In this document: positions 45,883 through 56,233 of the stretch, one piece after another
How the letters are laid out: every line of letters starts with the position of its first letter
Position numbering within the stretch: the first letter of the stretch is position 1
Assembly (NCBI GenBank): GCA_017302435.1
Contig: JAFLDL010000007.1
Coordinates: 1-64,000, forward strand
Origin: Candidatus Accumulibacter necessarius
GTDB lineage: Bacteria > Pseudomonadota > Gammaproteobacteria > Burkholderiales > Rhodocyclaceae
DNA: 64,000 bases
Direction: 5' to 3'
Translations under genes and position numbers: made by a program
Notes under the pieces: model-generated
Told to the model about the DNA's origin: nothing
The model's input: only the letters and a program-made list of their open reading frames with translations
Databases searched by the model: none

Positions 45883-48800
45883 TCACTTCGACCATTCGTT
45901 CGACAGCAACTCTGCCTGCTTCAGCACCAGCTCAACAGCATCGGCCTGCTGGTCGGGTGGGTACTTCCACTTCTGCAAGCAGCGCCGCACCAGTATTCGC
46001 AGCCGCGCCCGGACGCTCTCGCGCACCTGCCAGTCCACCGTCGTGCTGGCCCGAAGTTTATCTGTGATCTCGATGGCAATCTTCTTCAGGATGTCATCAC
46101 CCAACTCACGGACAGCGCTTTCGTTGTTGGCCAACGCGTCATAGAAGGCAATCTCGTCCTGCCCCAAACCTAGCGCGGCTTCGCGTTCCAGCACCGCCCG
46201 GAACTCCTTGGCCATCTGGATCAACTCTTCGATCACCTGTGCTGTCTCTATGGCGCGGTTGTGGTACTTGTGCAGGGTCTCCAGCAGACGGTCGCCGTAC
46301 TTCTTCTCCTGCACCACGTTGTTGCGCGCCCGGGCCTTGATCTCGTCGCGCAGCAGTTTTTCCAGCAACTCGACGGCCAGATTACGGCTTTCCATTTGGC
46401 GCACGTCTTCAAGGAACTCATCCGACAAAAGACCAATGTTCGGCTTGTCGAGCCCCGCCAGCGCAAAAATATCGGCTACACCGTCGGCAACGATGGCGTT
46501 GTCCAGGATCTGCTTCAGTGCGCTGTTCTTCTCTTCGGTGGAGCGTTTTTTGTCTACCGTTGTGAACTTGGTGATGGCCGCCTTGATGGCTGAAAAGAAT
46601 GCGATTTCCTTGCGCAGCGCGGCGGCTTCATCCAGCGTGCCGCACAGCGAATAAGCCTTGGCCACCGCCACCATGGTGTCGAGGAAACGCTGCTTGCCGT
46701 CCTTCAGGCCCAGCAGATGGTTGGCACAGGGCACCAGCAGTGCCGCCGCCTTGGTCTCGAACCCGCTGTAGTCGCAGCCGTGCATCATGCCGCGCACGAT
46801 GTCCATCTTCTCCAGCAACACGGCCAAGGCCTCGGCGGCGTTGTGCGTGGGGTCGCCTTTGCCCTTGGCTTCGGTGTAGGTCTTGAGTGCTGCCTTCAGT
46901 TCATTGGCAATGCCGATGTAATCCACCACCAGGCCGCCGGGCTTGTTCTTGAACACCCGGTTCACCCGTGCAATGGCCTGCATCAGGTTGTGGCCCTTCA
47001 TGGGCTTGTCCGCGTACATGGTGTGACAGCACGGGGCATCAAATCCAGTCAGCCACATGTCGCGCACGATCACCAACTTCAGCGGGTCTTTAGCATCTTT
47101 GAATCGCTTTTCCAGCCGTTTTTTGACTTGCTTGCTGTACAGGTGGCGCTGCAACAACTCTTTATCTGCAGCAGAACCAGTCATCACTACCTTGATCACG
47201 CCTTGCTCGGGGTCATCGCTGTGCCATTCTGGGCGCAAGGGCGGATTCTCGTCATCACCGATACAAATGATCTTGTAAAGCTGGGCGCAGATGTCGCGGC
47301 TCATGCAGACAATCATCGCTTTGCCATCCAGCGTTGCGCTACGGGTTTCAAAATGCTCAACCAGGTCCTTGGCCACTTGCGCCAGACGCGGCTCGGCGCC
47401 CACCAGCTTTTCCAGCGCGGCCCATTCGCTTTTGGTCTTCTCGCGGCTGGCGATGTCTTCTTCGTCTTCCACCACCTCATCGACCTGCACGTTGAGCGCG
47501 TCGATCTCGGCCTGCTTCACATCCAGCTTGGCCAGACGGCTTTCGTAGTAGATGGGTACCGTGGCGCCGTCGTCCACCGCATCCTGAATGTCGTAGATGC
47601 TGACGTAGTCGCCAAACACCGCTCGGGTGTCCTTGTCCTCCAAGGCTATAGGCGTGCCGGTGAAGCCGATGAACGTGGCATTCTTCAATGCGTCGCGCAA
47701 GTGCTTGGCATAGCCGAAAACATACTTGCCCGCCCTTTCATCGAAGCGCCCCTTCGTGCCGTACTGGCTGCGGTGCGCTTCGTCCGAGATAACCACGATA
47801 TTGGATCGGGCTGACAGCAGCGGGTGTTCGTCCTCCTTATCCAGCAGCGCGAATTTCTGCACCGTGGTGAAGATGATGCCGCCCGCCTGACGCGAGGCCA
47901 GCATCTCTCGCAGTTCGTCACGACTGCCCGCCTGCAATGGCGTGGTCTTGAGCAAGTCACCGGCCGCGCAGAAGGTGGCAAACAGCTGACCATCCAGATC
48001 GTTGCGGTCTGTCACCACGACCAGCGTAGGGTTCTTCATCTCCGGCTGTTGCAGCAGCTTGCCCGCATAGCAAGCCATGGTGATGCTCTTGCCCGAGCCT
48101 TGCGTATGCCAGACCACGCCGGCCTTGCGGCACCCTGGCTTCACCTCCTTGCCGTACGTGGCTCGCTCTTCCCTGACCTCTACCAGCCCCTTGGCCGGGG
48201 TACTGGCGGCGATCACGGTCGCCCGCACGGCCTCACGCACGGCGTGGAACTGGTGGTAGCCCGCAATCTTCTTGATGACCGCGTCGCCATCCTGCTCGAA
48301 CAGCACAAAGTGGCGGATGTAGTCGAGGAACAACTCCGGTGCAAAAAAACCGCGCACCACGGTTTCCAGCTCCAGTTGCAGACGGGGCCGGTCGTCTTGA
48401 TTGGCAATGGTGCGCCAGGGCAGCATGCGCTCTGCGTTGGCCGTGAGCGAGCCGACCCGGGCTGTCCAGCCATCGCTGACAACCAGCGCCTCGTTGCTAT
48501 TGAACAGATCGGAGATTTCGTCCTTGTAGGTCTGCAACTGATTGAAGGCATCCCACACGTCCGTCTGCACGTTGGCGGGATTCTTCAACTCGATCACCGC
48601 CAGAGGCAGGCCGTTGATGAAGGCCACCAGGTCAGGCCGCCTCGGCTGCTTGGTGCCGGCGACGGTGAATTGATTGACGATCAGGAATTCGTTATTTCGC
48701 GGGCTGGCAAAGTCGATCAGATGCACCAGGTCGGTCTTCTTGGCGTCACCTTCGGAAAACTCAACCGCCACGCCCGAAAGCAACAAGCGGTGAAAGCTAC

Positions 48801-49053
48801 GGTTACGAACAACCATCTGCGGCTCGCTGATGGTCTGCAGAGTGTGCGCAGCCTGATCCAGCGCTGCCGATGGAATGTGTGGGTTGATGCGGGCAAGGGC
48901 GGACAACAGCCGGTCGCGCAAGAACACCTGCCGGTAATCCGCGCGCTCCGGGTTCACGCCCTCGGGGGCGATGTCCGGTCCGGGCACAAACCGCCAGCCG
49001 GCCTCCTGAAACCAGCCGATGCACAGACTTTCGAGTTGTTGTTCGTTCAGCAT
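45883..49053 (-). CDS. hsdR: type I restriction endonuclease, R subunit
   Basis: A 1056-residue HsdR. The N-terminal nuclease core has the PD-(D/E)xK pattern: [19 protein letters not shown], with Asp141, Glu155 and Lys157. The SF2 translocase has Walker [14 protein letters not shown] in [20 protein letters not shown] and the later ARVNRVF motif VI. The C-terminal ~250 residues are helical and bind the HsdM/HsdS core. It translocates and cuts DNA lacking methylation at the HsdS target. The ATG at 49053 overlaps the DUF4276 stop by 7 bases, making it the last gene of the island operon. Confidence 0.95.
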   Translation of the reverse strand: MLNEQQLESLCIGWFQEAGWRFVPGPDIAPEGVNPERADYRQVFLRDRLLSALARINPHIPSAALDQAAHTLQTISEPQMVVRNRSFHRLLLSGVAVEFSEGDAKKTDLVHLIDFASPRNNEFLIVNQFTVAGTKQPRRPDLVAFINGLPLAVIELKNPANVQTDVWDAFNQLQTYKDEISDLFNSNEALVVSDGWTARVGSLTANAERMLPWRTIANQDDRPRLQLELETVVRGFFAPELFLDYIRHFVLFEQDGDAVIKKIAGYHQFHAVREAVRATVIAASTPAKGLVEVREERATYGKEVKPGCRKAGVVWHTQGSGKSITMACYAGKLLQQPEMKNPTLVVVTDRNDLDGQLFATFCAAGDLLKTTPLQAGSRDELREMLASRQAGGIIFTTVQKFALLDKEDEHPLLSARSNIVVISDEAHRSQYGTKGRFDERAGKYVFGYAKHLRDALKNATFIGFTGTPIALEDKDTRAVFGDYVSIYDIQDAVDDGATVPIYYESRLAKLDVKQAEIDALNVQVDEVVEDEEDIASREKTKSEWAALEKLVGAEPRLAQVAKDLVEHFETRSATLDGKAMIVCMSRDICAQLYKIICIGDDENPPLRPEWHSDDPEQGVIKVVMTGSAADKELLQRHLYSKQVKKRLEKRFKDAKDPLKLVIVRDMWLTGFDAPCCHTMYADKPMKGHNLMQAIARVNRVFKNKPGGLVVDYIGIANELKAALKTYTEAKGKGDPTHNAAEALAVLLEKMDIVRGMMHGCDYSGFETKAAALLVPCANHLLGLKDGKQRFLDTMVAVAKAYSLCGTLDEAAALRKEIAFFSAIKAAITKFTTVDKKRSTEEKNSALKQILDNAIVADGVADIFALAGLDKPNIGLLSDEFLEDVRQMESRNLAVELLEKLLRDEIKARARNNVVQEKKYGDRLLETLHKYHNRAIETAQVIEELIQMAKEFRAVLEREAALGLGQDEIAFYDALANNESAVRELGDDILKKIAIEITDKLRASTTVDWQVRESVRARLRILVRRCLQKWKYPPDQQADAVELVLKQAELLSNEWSK

Positions 49054-49727
49054 GGCCGTGCCAAGCCCCGCAAACGGTTCATCCAGCCCTGAAAATGGGC
49101 GCACTCCTGCTCCAGGACTTCGAGCGAAATGCGGGCTGCTGCCCGTGGACCGTGTGTCGTCTTCTTGTATCTGGGGTGCAGCAGGTTTTCGAGCCGCTTC
49201 GATGGCTTGGTTTCATAGCCGTCATTGATGTGTTCCGGGGTTTCGAACGAATCCCGCACTTTCCGCAGTGCGCCCAAGGCCTTGTCCCATGTGGGTTCTG
49301 TGGCAGCAAGGGCATCCACATCGGAGAACAGCAAGCCTTCGTATTCGTAAGGTTGAATGTGCGGCAGAAACTGGTCCGCACGGCAGCCAACATGCGCAAC
49401 CACCGCTCGGTGCAAGGCCTGCTCAAGGAAGACGACGCGCTGATAAACATCCGTCAGGTCTCGGCTTTCCTCAAAGCCAGGAAAATCGGTATCCAATCCG
49501 TACAAGTCGATGAAGGAGGAAAGCACCGCATCCGGTTTCTGCCGCAGGGTATTGCGAGCGTTGAGCAGAAACCGATCGATACTCAACGCCCCGCCCTTGC
49601 CCGACTGTGAGGTCTTCAGCAACTGCGGCTTGAGGAAAATCTCCAGCCCATGCAGTGCGGGCGCCACCACCTGCTTGATGAAGCGCTCTTCGGTCGGGCC
49701 TTCCGCGAAAACGATGACTTCTTTCAT
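49047..49727 (-). CDS. DUF4276 TOPRIM-like protein (partner of the AAA ATPase)
   Basis: A 226-residue protein with the DUF4276 N-terminal motif [18 protein letters not shown]: Glu9-Gly10 and the following Thr/Glu residues resemble the TOPRIM metal site found in OLD-type and RloB-like nucleases. Further acidic residues ([29 protein letters not shown]) are positioned as in that family. The gene starts one base after the AAA ATPase stop and its stop overlaps hsdR, so it is part of the same operon. AAA ATPase plus TOPRIM pairs occur in several anti-phage systems (for example PARIS and AbiL-type); a role as nuclease effector is inference. Confidence 0.78.
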   Translation of the reverse strand: MKEVIVFAEGPTEERFIKQVVAPALHGLEIFLKPQLLKTSQSGKGGALSIDRFLLNARNTLRQKPDAVLSSFIDLYGLDTDFPGFEESRDLTDVYQRVVFLEQALHRAVVAHVGCRADQFLPHIQPYEYEGLLFSDVDALAATEPTWDKALGALRKVRDSFETPEHINDGYETKPSKRLENLLHPRYKKTTHGPRAAARISLEVLEQECAHFQGWMNRLRGLARPC

Positions 49728-49728
49728 G

Positions 49729-50838
49729 TCACGGCCTCCCGCCCAGGATATTGCGCTTCCACAGCTCACCCAGCGCATAGTCCTTTAGCCAGTCCGCCAA
49801 CCCGTTTTGGTCAAGGCGCTGGAATGTGGATGCGCCTTGTACCTGGTCGACCACCACCACATCCTCCGGGGACAAGGCATTGATCAGTTCCACGGATTGG
49901 GTGGAAACAATCAGTTGCTTATCCTCCGCCACCTGCTTGAACAAGTCCGCCAACACATCAACCGCGTAAGGATGCAAGCCGAGTTCAGGCTCATCAATCA
50001 GGATCGTGTCGGGCAGCAACGCGACGGGCTGCAATAACAGCGTGGTCAAGCAAATGAAGCGCAAACTGCCGTCGGACAGCATATGGGCCTTGAAGGGCGT
50101 ATCCGGGTGCCCCACTTGCTTCCATTCCACCTGAACATGCTCAACGTTGTCACGATGCACAAAATCATCAAAAAACGGCAGAACAAGTCGAATGGTTTCG
50201 ACGATCCGCTGATATTCCTGGGGATAGCGCTGGTGCAGCATCCGCAAATACGGCGCCAGATTGGCCGCGTCGGGTTTCAGGCGCAGATTGTCGTTGACCG
50301 GATGAATGCGCTTGACGGTGGCCGTGTCGCTGGTGTCGTGAAAATGATAGACCCGCCAATTGCTGACTTCGGGGCGGGCGAGCCTTGAATAATCATCCTT
50401 GGCTTCCTTCAGCTTCGATTCCGCGTGCCCCTGCCCCAGCGAAAGGCGTGGGTTCACCACCGTCAGGCCGGCGCCGCCCAGTTGAAACGACGTCTCTTCA
50501 AATTCAAACAAGAAACGGTTATCCACCGAAGGTATCAGGCCGAAGCGATAACCGAGGCCGACGCCTGGTTGATCGGGCATGGCAAATTGAAACTCCACCT
50601 CAAGTTCAGGAGTCCGCCCCCGGCCAAAATACAGAAACGCATCAATGCCGCCCTGCTTCTGAACATAAAGCTGCAATTGCTGCTCGTACATTTCATGCAG
50701 GAAGCGGAACAGGCCGATGAAATTACTCTTGCCTGCACCATTGGCGCCGATCAGCACATTCAGCGGGCGCAACTCGAAATCCTCCAGGGACTGGATGGAT
50801 TTGTAGCCCTTGACGGTGAGTTTCTGGAGTTGGCTCAT
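49729..50838 (-). CDS. AAA family ATPase (RecF/OLD-like, AAA_21)
   Basis: A 369-residue SMC/ABC-like ATPase of the AAA_21 type: Walker A GANGAGKSN (Lys37, Ser38), ABC-like signature near SDGSLRFICLTTLLL, Walker B LIDEPELGLHP and a D-loop/His switch in IVSTQSVELI. The domain binds DNA ends or senses phage activity in related systems. Its ATG overlaps the hsdS stop (ATGA), and the TOPRIM-like gene follows after one base, which ties it to the restriction genes and to its probable nuclease partner. Confidence 0.88.
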   Translation of the reverse strand: MSQLQKLTVKGYKSIQSLEDFELRPLNVLIGANGAGKSNFIGLFRFLHEMYEQQLQLYVQKQGGIDAFLYFGRGRTPELEVEFQFAMPDQPGVGLGYRFGLIPSVDNRFLFEFEETSFQLGGAGLTVVNPRLSLGQGHAESKLKEAKDDYSRLARPEVSNWRVYHFHDTSDTATVKRIHPVNDNLRLKPDAANLAPYLRMLHQRYPQEYQRIVETIRLVLPFFDDFVHRDNVEHVQVEWKQVGHPDTPFKAHMLSDGSLRFICLTTLLLQPVALLPDTILIDEPELGLHPYAVDVLADLFKQVAEDKQLIVSTQSVELINALSPEDVVVVDQVQGASTFQRLDQNGLADWLKDYALGELWKRNILGGRP

Positions 50839-52313
50839 GCTGGTACCTCGTCAATCATCGCGGCCATATTGGCAACCGATAGCTCGCCGGAGAGGAGTTT
50901 GGGGAGGAGGGTGTCACGGAGCGACGCAAGCGTTCTCGCCTCCTCGTCCAATGCTTTAATCTGATTCAGTATTGTGTCCACGAGTCGGCCAAACTCGATT
51001 GCAACCTTGTCCGAGGGCCGTACCAGCTTGTACCCTCCAAAGCAATCGTTTGGAACCCGCTGTCGGCCAGATGTACCCGCCATCTGCGCGATAGCGAATG
51101 CTCTGAATTCGGGATCGCGGCAAAGGAAATAGGCAAAAGGAGCAGGTATTCCAGCCTTGGGGCGCAGAACGATGAACTCTGTAGAGCCCCAAGCCACCTC
51201 GTCATCCTTCAAGAAATCCACAAATGCGGTCTTGCCGTTTTCAAGGCATGGGGTGATGCGGGCAAGCAGCGTGTCACCGTTCTTGAATTTGGAACCAGAC
51301 GTGAACTCGCGCGGAACGACGTTTTGAACACGTGCAGAATTCGTGGGCACGTTCGCCATATCCAGATACTGCGCAAGAGATCCTTTCTTGAGTGTCCTAG
51401 ATGGATTCACGTCGATGCATTCTGGCATCGACTGTACATTCCAGCCCTTCGGAATCTCCCCCAACTCCGATTCTTCCATCTCGTCCGGGAATAGTGCGGC
51501 GGTGGCGGCGAGGGTGTCGTAGGCGCTGCGGGAATTTCCCTCACCCCCGGCCCCTCTCCCGGCGGGAGAGGGGAGGTGTTTCAGGGCATCCAGTTCCGCG
51601 TCGGCCTTGCCGCTGATGGCGCTCATGGCGGCGCGCAGCACCATTTCCTCCCTCTCCCCCCGGGAGAGGGCCGGGGTGAGGGACTGCCTGGCGGCGATCT
51701 TGGCCTTGACCGGCTCGAAATCGACAAACCACGACTTGAAGATGGTTTGCGCCACGGCTTCGAGCGTCTGGTTGATGCGGCGGTTTAGGTTGATTTTGTC
51801 GTCAACAGTCTTCAACTGCCGAACAATCTGTCTCTGTATCTCAATGTCGGCGGGCAGAGGTACTGGAATTTTTTCAACAATATTCCTGGGCGCAATGTTT
51901 AGCTGTACCGCACCATGAGATGCATTAACCAGTTCTTGCGCGCCAGCCTTTGATATCAAGAAGTAGTAGAGATAATAAGGAAGAATCTTTTCAACATCTG
52001 GCCTCAGGATCAAGAGTGCTTGGCTAATAATGCCCCTAGGATCATTGGCTTGAATCACAGAAATCCGACCGACAGTGCCAGAGCAACTAATGATTAGGTC
52101 ATTAGGCGCAACTGTAAATCGCCGAAGCTCCGCATACTTATCATCGTCAATAAAGTACCTAAAAGTCCGAACCCCATCAATTGCGTGCTGCTGCTCATAT
52201 ACGGGTATTCCGCTCTCCTTTAGTTCGGGACGTTTAAGCGCTGAGCCGAAGGGACCTCGGATATATCCTTTGTCCCCCATCAATTCTCCAAGAGGGATTG
52301 TCTCAAAAGCCAT
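50835..52313 (-). CDS. hsdS: type I restriction-modification specificity subunit
   Basis: A 492-residue HsdS with two target-recognition domains (residues ~1-150 and ~270-420) each followed by a conserved helix: EIQRQIVRQLKTVDDKINLN and the C-terminal LNQIKALDEEARTLASLRD. It sets the bipartite DNA target of HsdM and HsdR. The central spacer is abnormal: after FKSWFVDFEPVKAKI it contains two low-complexity stretches (LTPALSRGEREE and LPSPAGRGAGGEG) that derive from REP-like palindromes (separate entries) before the usual TAALFPDEMEESELGEIPKGW. The start at 52313 overlaps hsdM by 11 bases. Confidence 0.93.
   Translation of the reverse strand: MAFETIPLGELMGDKGYIRGPFGSALKRPELKESGIPVYEQQHAIDGVRTFRYFIDDDKYAELRRFTVAPNDLIISCSGTVGRISVIQANDPRGIISQALLILRPDVEKILPYYLYYFLISKAGAQELVNASHGAVQLNIAPRNIVEKIPVPLPADIEIQRQIVRQLKTVDDKINLNRRINQTLEAVAQTIFKSWFVDFEPVKAKIAARQSLTPALSRGEREEMVLRAAMSAISGKADAELDALKHLPSPAGRGAGGEGNSRSAYDTLAATAALFPDEMEESELGEIPKGWNVQSMPECIDVNPSRTLKKGSLAQYLDMANVPTNSARVQNVVPREFTSGSKFKNGDTLLARITPCLENGKTAFVDFLKDDEVAWGSTEFIVLRPKAGIPAPFAYFLCRDPEFRAFAIAQMAGTSGRQRVPNDCFGGYKLVRPSDKVAIEFGRLVDTILNQIKALDEEARTLASLRDTLLPKLLSGELSVANMAAMIDEVPA
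51538..51576 (+). repeat. REP-like palindrome inside hsdS (1)
   Basis: CCCTCACCCCCGGCCCCTC followed by CCCGGCGGGAGAGGGGAGG: an imperfect palindrome with arms CCCCTCTCCC and GGGAGAGGGG, of the widespread CCCTCACCC-type REP sequence. It lies inside the hsdS coding region and keeps the reading frame open. Confidence 0.8.
51647..51682 (-). repeat. REP-like palindrome inside hsdS (2), inverted
   Basis: Second REP-like unit, about 70 bases away and in opposite orientation: on the minus strand it again reads CCCTCACCCCGGCCCTCTCC with the complementary arm. Two head-to-head units form the usual bipartite REP arrangement. Confidence 0.8.
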
Positions 52314-54009
52314 ACCCCAACCCCGCCAAATTCTTCTTGATCTCACCCTCCAGCTTGGCACTCTCGCCAAACTGCGCCACCAGTTGCGTCGTCAGCCGCG
52401 CCATCTTGTCAGCAAAGGCTTCGCCGTCGTCTTCCTGCTCTTCGGCGCCTACATAGCGCCCTGGCGTGAGCACGTGCTCGTGCTTGCGGATGTCGTCCAG
52501 CGAAGCGGAATAGCAGAAACCCGGCACGTCCTCATAGCCTTCGCCCAGTTGCCAGGTATGGAAGGTGTCGGCCACCTTTTTGATGTCATCTGCCGTGAAG
52601 TCGCGCAGCACGCGGTCTTTCATGTAGCCGAGCTGGCGGGCATCAATGAACAGGAACTGGCCACGTCGGTCGCGCTTGGTTTTGTTCAGCGCCAAGCCGT
52701 TACGTTTGTCGCGGGTCAGGAACCAGATGCAGGCGGGGATCTGTGTGTTGGTGAAGAGCTGGCCGGGCAGCGCGACCATGCATTCCACGTAGTCGTCCTC
52801 GATCAGCTTTTTGCGGATTTCACCTTCGTTGTTGGTGTTGCTGCTCATCGAACCATTGGCCAGTAGCAGTGCCATGCTGCCCGCCGGGGCGAGGTGGTAG
52901 AGCATGTGCTGCAGCCAGGCGAAGTTGGCGTTGCCCTGCGGCGGCGTGCCCGCGATCCAGCGCGGGTCGCTGGCCAGCTTTTCGTTCCACCACTCCTTCA
53001 TGTTGAAGGGCGGATTGGCCATGACGAAGTCGGCGCGCAGGTCGGGGTGCAGGTCGTTCAATAGCGTGTCACCCGGTGCGCCGCCGAAGTTGAAGTCGAT
53101 GCCGCGAATCGCCATGTTCATGGCGGCCAGTCGCCAGGTGGTGGGGTTGCTCTCCTGGCCGTAGACGCTGATCTGCCCGGTTTTACCGTTGGCGACTTTG
53201 CCACCATGCAGCTCAATGAACTCTTCGCTTTGCACAAAAAAACCGCCAGAACCCATGGCCGGGTCGTAAACCCGGCCCTTGAAGGGCTGGAGCATCTCCA
53301 CGATCAGCGTGACGATGCTCTTGGGCGTGTAGTACTGGCCGCCTTTCTTGCCTTCAGCCAGCGCGAACTGACCGAGGAAGTATTCGTACACGTGGCCGAG
53401 AATGTCTTTGCTCTTGAGGCCCAGCGGCTGGCCGTTGTAGTCCTTGCGGTTGAAGTCGGTGTCTGAAAAGTGGGCGATCAGGTCGGCCAGCTTGTGGCTG
53501 TCGATCTGCGTGCGGGCGAATTCCTTGTTGAGCACGTTCTTCAGCTTCTTTTCGTTCTCGCGCTCGATGGCATCCATCGCGTTATCGATCAGCCAGCCGA
53601 CGCTGCGCATTTCTTCCGGCTCATCCTTGCCAGGCTTGTTCCAAGGCAGCGGCGCCTTGGGCGGCAACTGGGCGCAGTCGCTCAGGGTTTGCCAACGCGC
53701 CTCCAGCGGCACCCAGAACACATTCTTCTCGGTGTAGTAGTCGCGGACCTCCAGCTCGGCGGCGAGGTGACCTGCGTAATCGTCGGCGTAGTCCTCCGGG
53801 GCCATGTAGTAATCATGCTCGGGGTTCTGAAACTGCTCGCGCAGTTCTCTCTGCCGTTCCTCGAAGGCGTCGGAGACGTACTTCAGAAAGATCAGCCCGA
53901 GCACCACGTGCTTGTACACGGCGGCATCCAGGTTGGAGCGCAGCTTGTCGGCAGCGGTCCAGAGCTTTTTTTCGAGGTCGTTGAAGAATTTTTGTTCGAT
54001 GGGGTTCAT
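52303..54009 (-). CDS. hsdM: type I restriction-modification DNA methyltransferase, M subunit
   Basis: A 568-residue N6-adenine methyltransferase. An N-terminal helical HsdM_N region (residues ~5-125) precedes the catalytic domain with the SAM motif [13 protein letters not shown] and the catalytic NPPF in [14 protein letters not shown]. With HsdS it methylates the host site and forms the core of the restriction complex. I use the ATG at 54009, which overlaps the fic stop (ATGA), and not the longer frame to 54078. The C terminus overlaps hsdS. Confidence 0.96.
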   Translation of the reverse strand: MNPIEQKFFNDLEKKLWTAADKLRSNLDAAVYKHVVLGLIFLKYVSDAFEERQRELREQFQNPEHDYYMAPEDYADDYAGHLAAELEVRDYYTEKNVFWVPLEARWQTLSDCAQLPPKAPLPWNKPGKDEPEEMRSVGWLIDNAMDAIERENEKKLKNVLNKEFARTQIDSHKLADLIAHFSDTDFNRKDYNGQPLGLKSKDILGHVYEYFLGQFALAEGKKGGQYYTPKSIVTLIVEMLQPFKGRVYDPAMGSGGFFVQSEEFIELHGGKVANGKTGQISVYGQESNPTTWRLAAMNMAIRGIDFNFGGAPGDTLLNDLHPDLRADFVMANPPFNMKEWWNEKLASDPRWIAGTPPQGNANFAWLQHMLYHLAPAGSMALLLANGSMSSNTNNEGEIRKKLIEDDYVECMVALPGQLFTNTQIPACIWFLTRDKRNGLALNKTKRDRRGQFLFIDARQLGYMKDRVLRDFTADDIKKVADTFHTWQLGEGYEDVPGFCYSASLDDIRKHEHVLTPGRYVGAEEQEDDGEAFADKMARLTTQLVAQFGESAKLEGEIKKNLAGLGYGF

Positions 54010-55106
54010 GGATTTTTCCCTGATGAATTCGGCTGGGCATGGGCGGCTTGCCCGATGGATGGCTGTATCTTTTCCCACTTGGCGCTTCGGCCTTTGCCGG
54101 TAGGGCTAATCAGCCCTTCGGCTTTCATGGCACGCAAGACGACGCGCACCATGTCGCGGCTGATGCCGGGGCAGGCTTCTTCGATTTCAGAAATCGAGAA
54201 CGGCAGGTTTCTCTTGAGGATTTCGGCGCGCACACGGTCGCCCTTGGCACCGCGCCCGCGTTCGATGGTGCCAACACGTTCCTCGAATTCCTTGTAGGCC
54301 CGCAACAGTGCACCCCAAAAGTAGTCCAGCCACGGGGCAATATCGTGGGCGCCGTCATGCCAGCCCTGCGAGCTGGCCTCCAGCGTTTCGTAGTAGCTCT
54401 CTTTCGATTCTTCAAAGATACGCTCCAAGCTTATGAAGCGGCCCACGGCATAGTCAAAGTGGTAGAGCAGTTGCAGGGTCAGCAGGCGGGCCATACGGCC
54501 GTTGCCATCCGGGAAGGGATGAATGCAGAGGAAATCGAGAATCGTCAGCGGCACCAGCACCAGCGGGTCGGCGAGATGTTGATCCAGTGCCGTGCGGTAA
54601 CGCGCAATCAAGTCGGTCATCGCCATGGACGTAAGATGCGCCACTACCGGGCGGAAGCGGATGCGCGAGCTGCCATCGGGGTGGCGCTCGACAATGTCGT
54701 TGTTGGTCGCCTTCCAATGACCGCCTGGCTGCGGCATGTAGCGGTACAGGATGCCGTGCAACTGCAGAACGGTGCCCTCAGAAAATGGCATCCGCTCGCC
54801 GCTTTCGTGGATCAGACCCAGCGCATCGCGGTAGCCGGCTACTTCTTGCTCAGATCTACTCTTGGGCGTGGCGTTCTTGAGTACCAGCGACTTGAGTCGG
54901 TTGGCAGGGACCACCACGCCTTCAAGGCGATTGGAGGATTCGGTCGACTCGACAACTGCCACTTGGCGAAGATCGCTCAACACCTCGGGAGACTGTGCGA
55001 CATAGAGTTGCTGCTTGCCCCGATACTCACCTAGGGCACGTAACGTCGCCAGTTGCTGGGCATCAAAACGCAGCTTGGCAAGGTAGTCAGGCAGGAGTGA
55101 GTGCAT
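54006..55106 (-). CDS. Fic domain protein with winged-helix C terminus
   Basis: A 366-residue Fic protein. The Fic motif is complete: IHPFPDGNGRMAR (His196, Asp200, Asn202, Arg204), so AMP transfer to a target hydroxyl is expected. An N-terminal inhibitory helix carries SNRLEG (Ser58 to Gly63, fitting S/T-xxx-E-G), which marks an auto-inhibited class II member. The C-terminal ~90 residues (NLPFSISEIEEACPGISRDM) look like a winged-helix DNA-binding domain. It is the first gene of the operon, and its stop overlaps hsdM. A controller role on the upstream repeats is possible but unproven. Confidence 0.92.
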   Translation of the reverse strand: MHSLLPDYLAKLRFDAQQLATLRALGEYRGKQQLYVAQSPEVLSDLRQVAVVESTESSNRLEGVVVPANRLKSLVLKNATPKSRSEQEVAGYRDALGLIHESGERMPFSEGTVLQLHGILYRYMPQPGGHWKATNNDIVERHPDGSSRIRFRPVVAHLTSMAMTDLIARYRTALDQHLADPLVLVPLTILDFLCIHPFPDGNGRMARLLTLQLLYHFDYAVGRFISLERIFEESKESYYETLEASSQGWHDGAHDIAPWLDYFWGALLRAYKEFEERVGTIERGRGAKGDRVRAEILKRNLPFSISEIEEACPGISRDMVRVVLRAMKAEGLISPTGKGRSAKWEKIQPSIGQAAHAQPNSSGKNP

Positions 55107-55126
55107 GAGTCATCTGATAGAGCGGC

Positions 55127-55200
55127 AATGGGGTAATGCTACCCATAATTGGGGCAAAAGGCTGCGCTATTGCCCTAATAAATCATTCATTACCCTATTT
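55127..55200. promoter_or_regulatory. four operator-like motifs upstream of the fic-hsd operon
   Basis: Four copies of an A/T-rich box with GGG core: AATGGGGTAA (55127-55136) and AATTGGGGCAA (55147-55157) on the plus strand, then TATTAGGGCAA (55170-55180) and AAATAGGGTAA (55190-55200) on the minus strand. Within each half the copies are about 20 bases apart (two helical turns), and the halves are inverted about a centre near 55163. The block lies 20-95 bases upstream of the fic start, where the promoter must be. This is the layout of a cooperative operator. Confidence 0.6.
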
Positions 55201-55452
55201 TCGAGAGGCAATTCGCTCGGCTTCCTGATCGATCAGCGCCTGACTGGTAGCGTCATCCATCAACCAAGGAGCCCCGCGATGAACACCCAAGACCAAAACC
55301 ATCGACGCCTCCCTCGTCCGCACCGTCGCCATTCAAGCCAAGTTGGCACGCGCTGCAGCAATTGGCCGACGACCACGTTGGTGACCTCGGGCGGATGGAA
55401 TCGGCCCTCGACGACCCTCTCGCCATCTTCGATGGCCAGCGCGAATGACTGA

Positions 55453-55797
55453 GGCCGCGATGGACATCTCCCCAAACTCACCCCAACACAGACCCTGCTG
55501 CTGCGCGCTGCCGCCCGACGCGACGCCGGATTGGTGATCGAGCCCGACATCCTGCACGGCGGCGGCAGGGCCAAGACCCCGACCGGCCTGCTGCGGCGTG
55601 GTTGGATCGAGCCTGCGGGTGATGGGCATGCACTAAAGGACGCTGGCTACGCGGTGATCGGAGTCGGCCGCTTCCAGGCCTCCGGCGCAAGTGCGCTGAT
55701 CGAGGATGCGGCCAGACCGCTGCGGGAAGCGAACACCCTCCTGTCGTGGGTTCTTCAGGCAAGGGGAGGTCGCATTCGCAATACTCGATGCGGCTGA
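55453..55797 (+). pseudogene. remnant of a DUF3489-like small protein
   Basis: The frame beginning in PKLTPTQTLLLRAAARRDAG and continuing through ILHGGGRAKTPTGLLRRGWI resembles DUF3489 winged-helix proteins of mobile regions. There is no start codon in frame; an ATG at 55460 is one base out of frame, which suggests a frameshift at the 5' end. The upstream DNA from about 55280 also holds short pieces in different frames (for example LQQLADDHVGDLGRMESAL), consistent with a decayed neighbour. The assignment is by eye and only tentative. Confidence 0.4.
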
Positions 55798-56233
55798 AGA
55801 ACCGGATTGCCATGAGATCGCCGTGCCAGCTCCCATGACTGCCTGGTGGCGTTTCTTCTCCTCGGACGTCTCGCTGACGGTCATCAAACGACAGCGCGGC
55901 ATCCCGGTCGTCGCCGTAGATTGCGACCGCATGCCCGTGAAATACCCCGGCCACTGAGCGGAGCGCGATCTCTCCTGCATCTGCGGACAGCGATAACCGG
56001 ATTGGCATTACACACCCCTGCCTTGCATTTTTCGCCGGACCACCTGCCGATGCCTGCTGCTCTCTGACCCGTGACACATGGTTTCCGGGATAATGCACTC
56101 GAGCGGGCGCCCTTGCCTTTGTTCTCGGTCAGGACATCAGCCCACTGTCGTATCCGCCGGCGCCGCCCCATGCGGCTGAGCAATCGCCAGGGCGGGCAAA
56201 CCGTATTCACCATCACCTTCTACAGGCTGACAC
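55798..56233. other. intergenic region, no confident gene
   Basis: About 430 bases between the DUF3489-like remnant and trmL. Short frames on both strands show no known motif. It is likely degraded DNA at the edge of the island. Confidence 0.4.

Noticed and set aside
46717..47814. Plus-strand frame of 365 codons opposite hsdR, and another at 47824-49092
   Set aside because: Typical antisense frames of high-GC genes; hsdR has complete nuclease and helicase motifs on the other strand.
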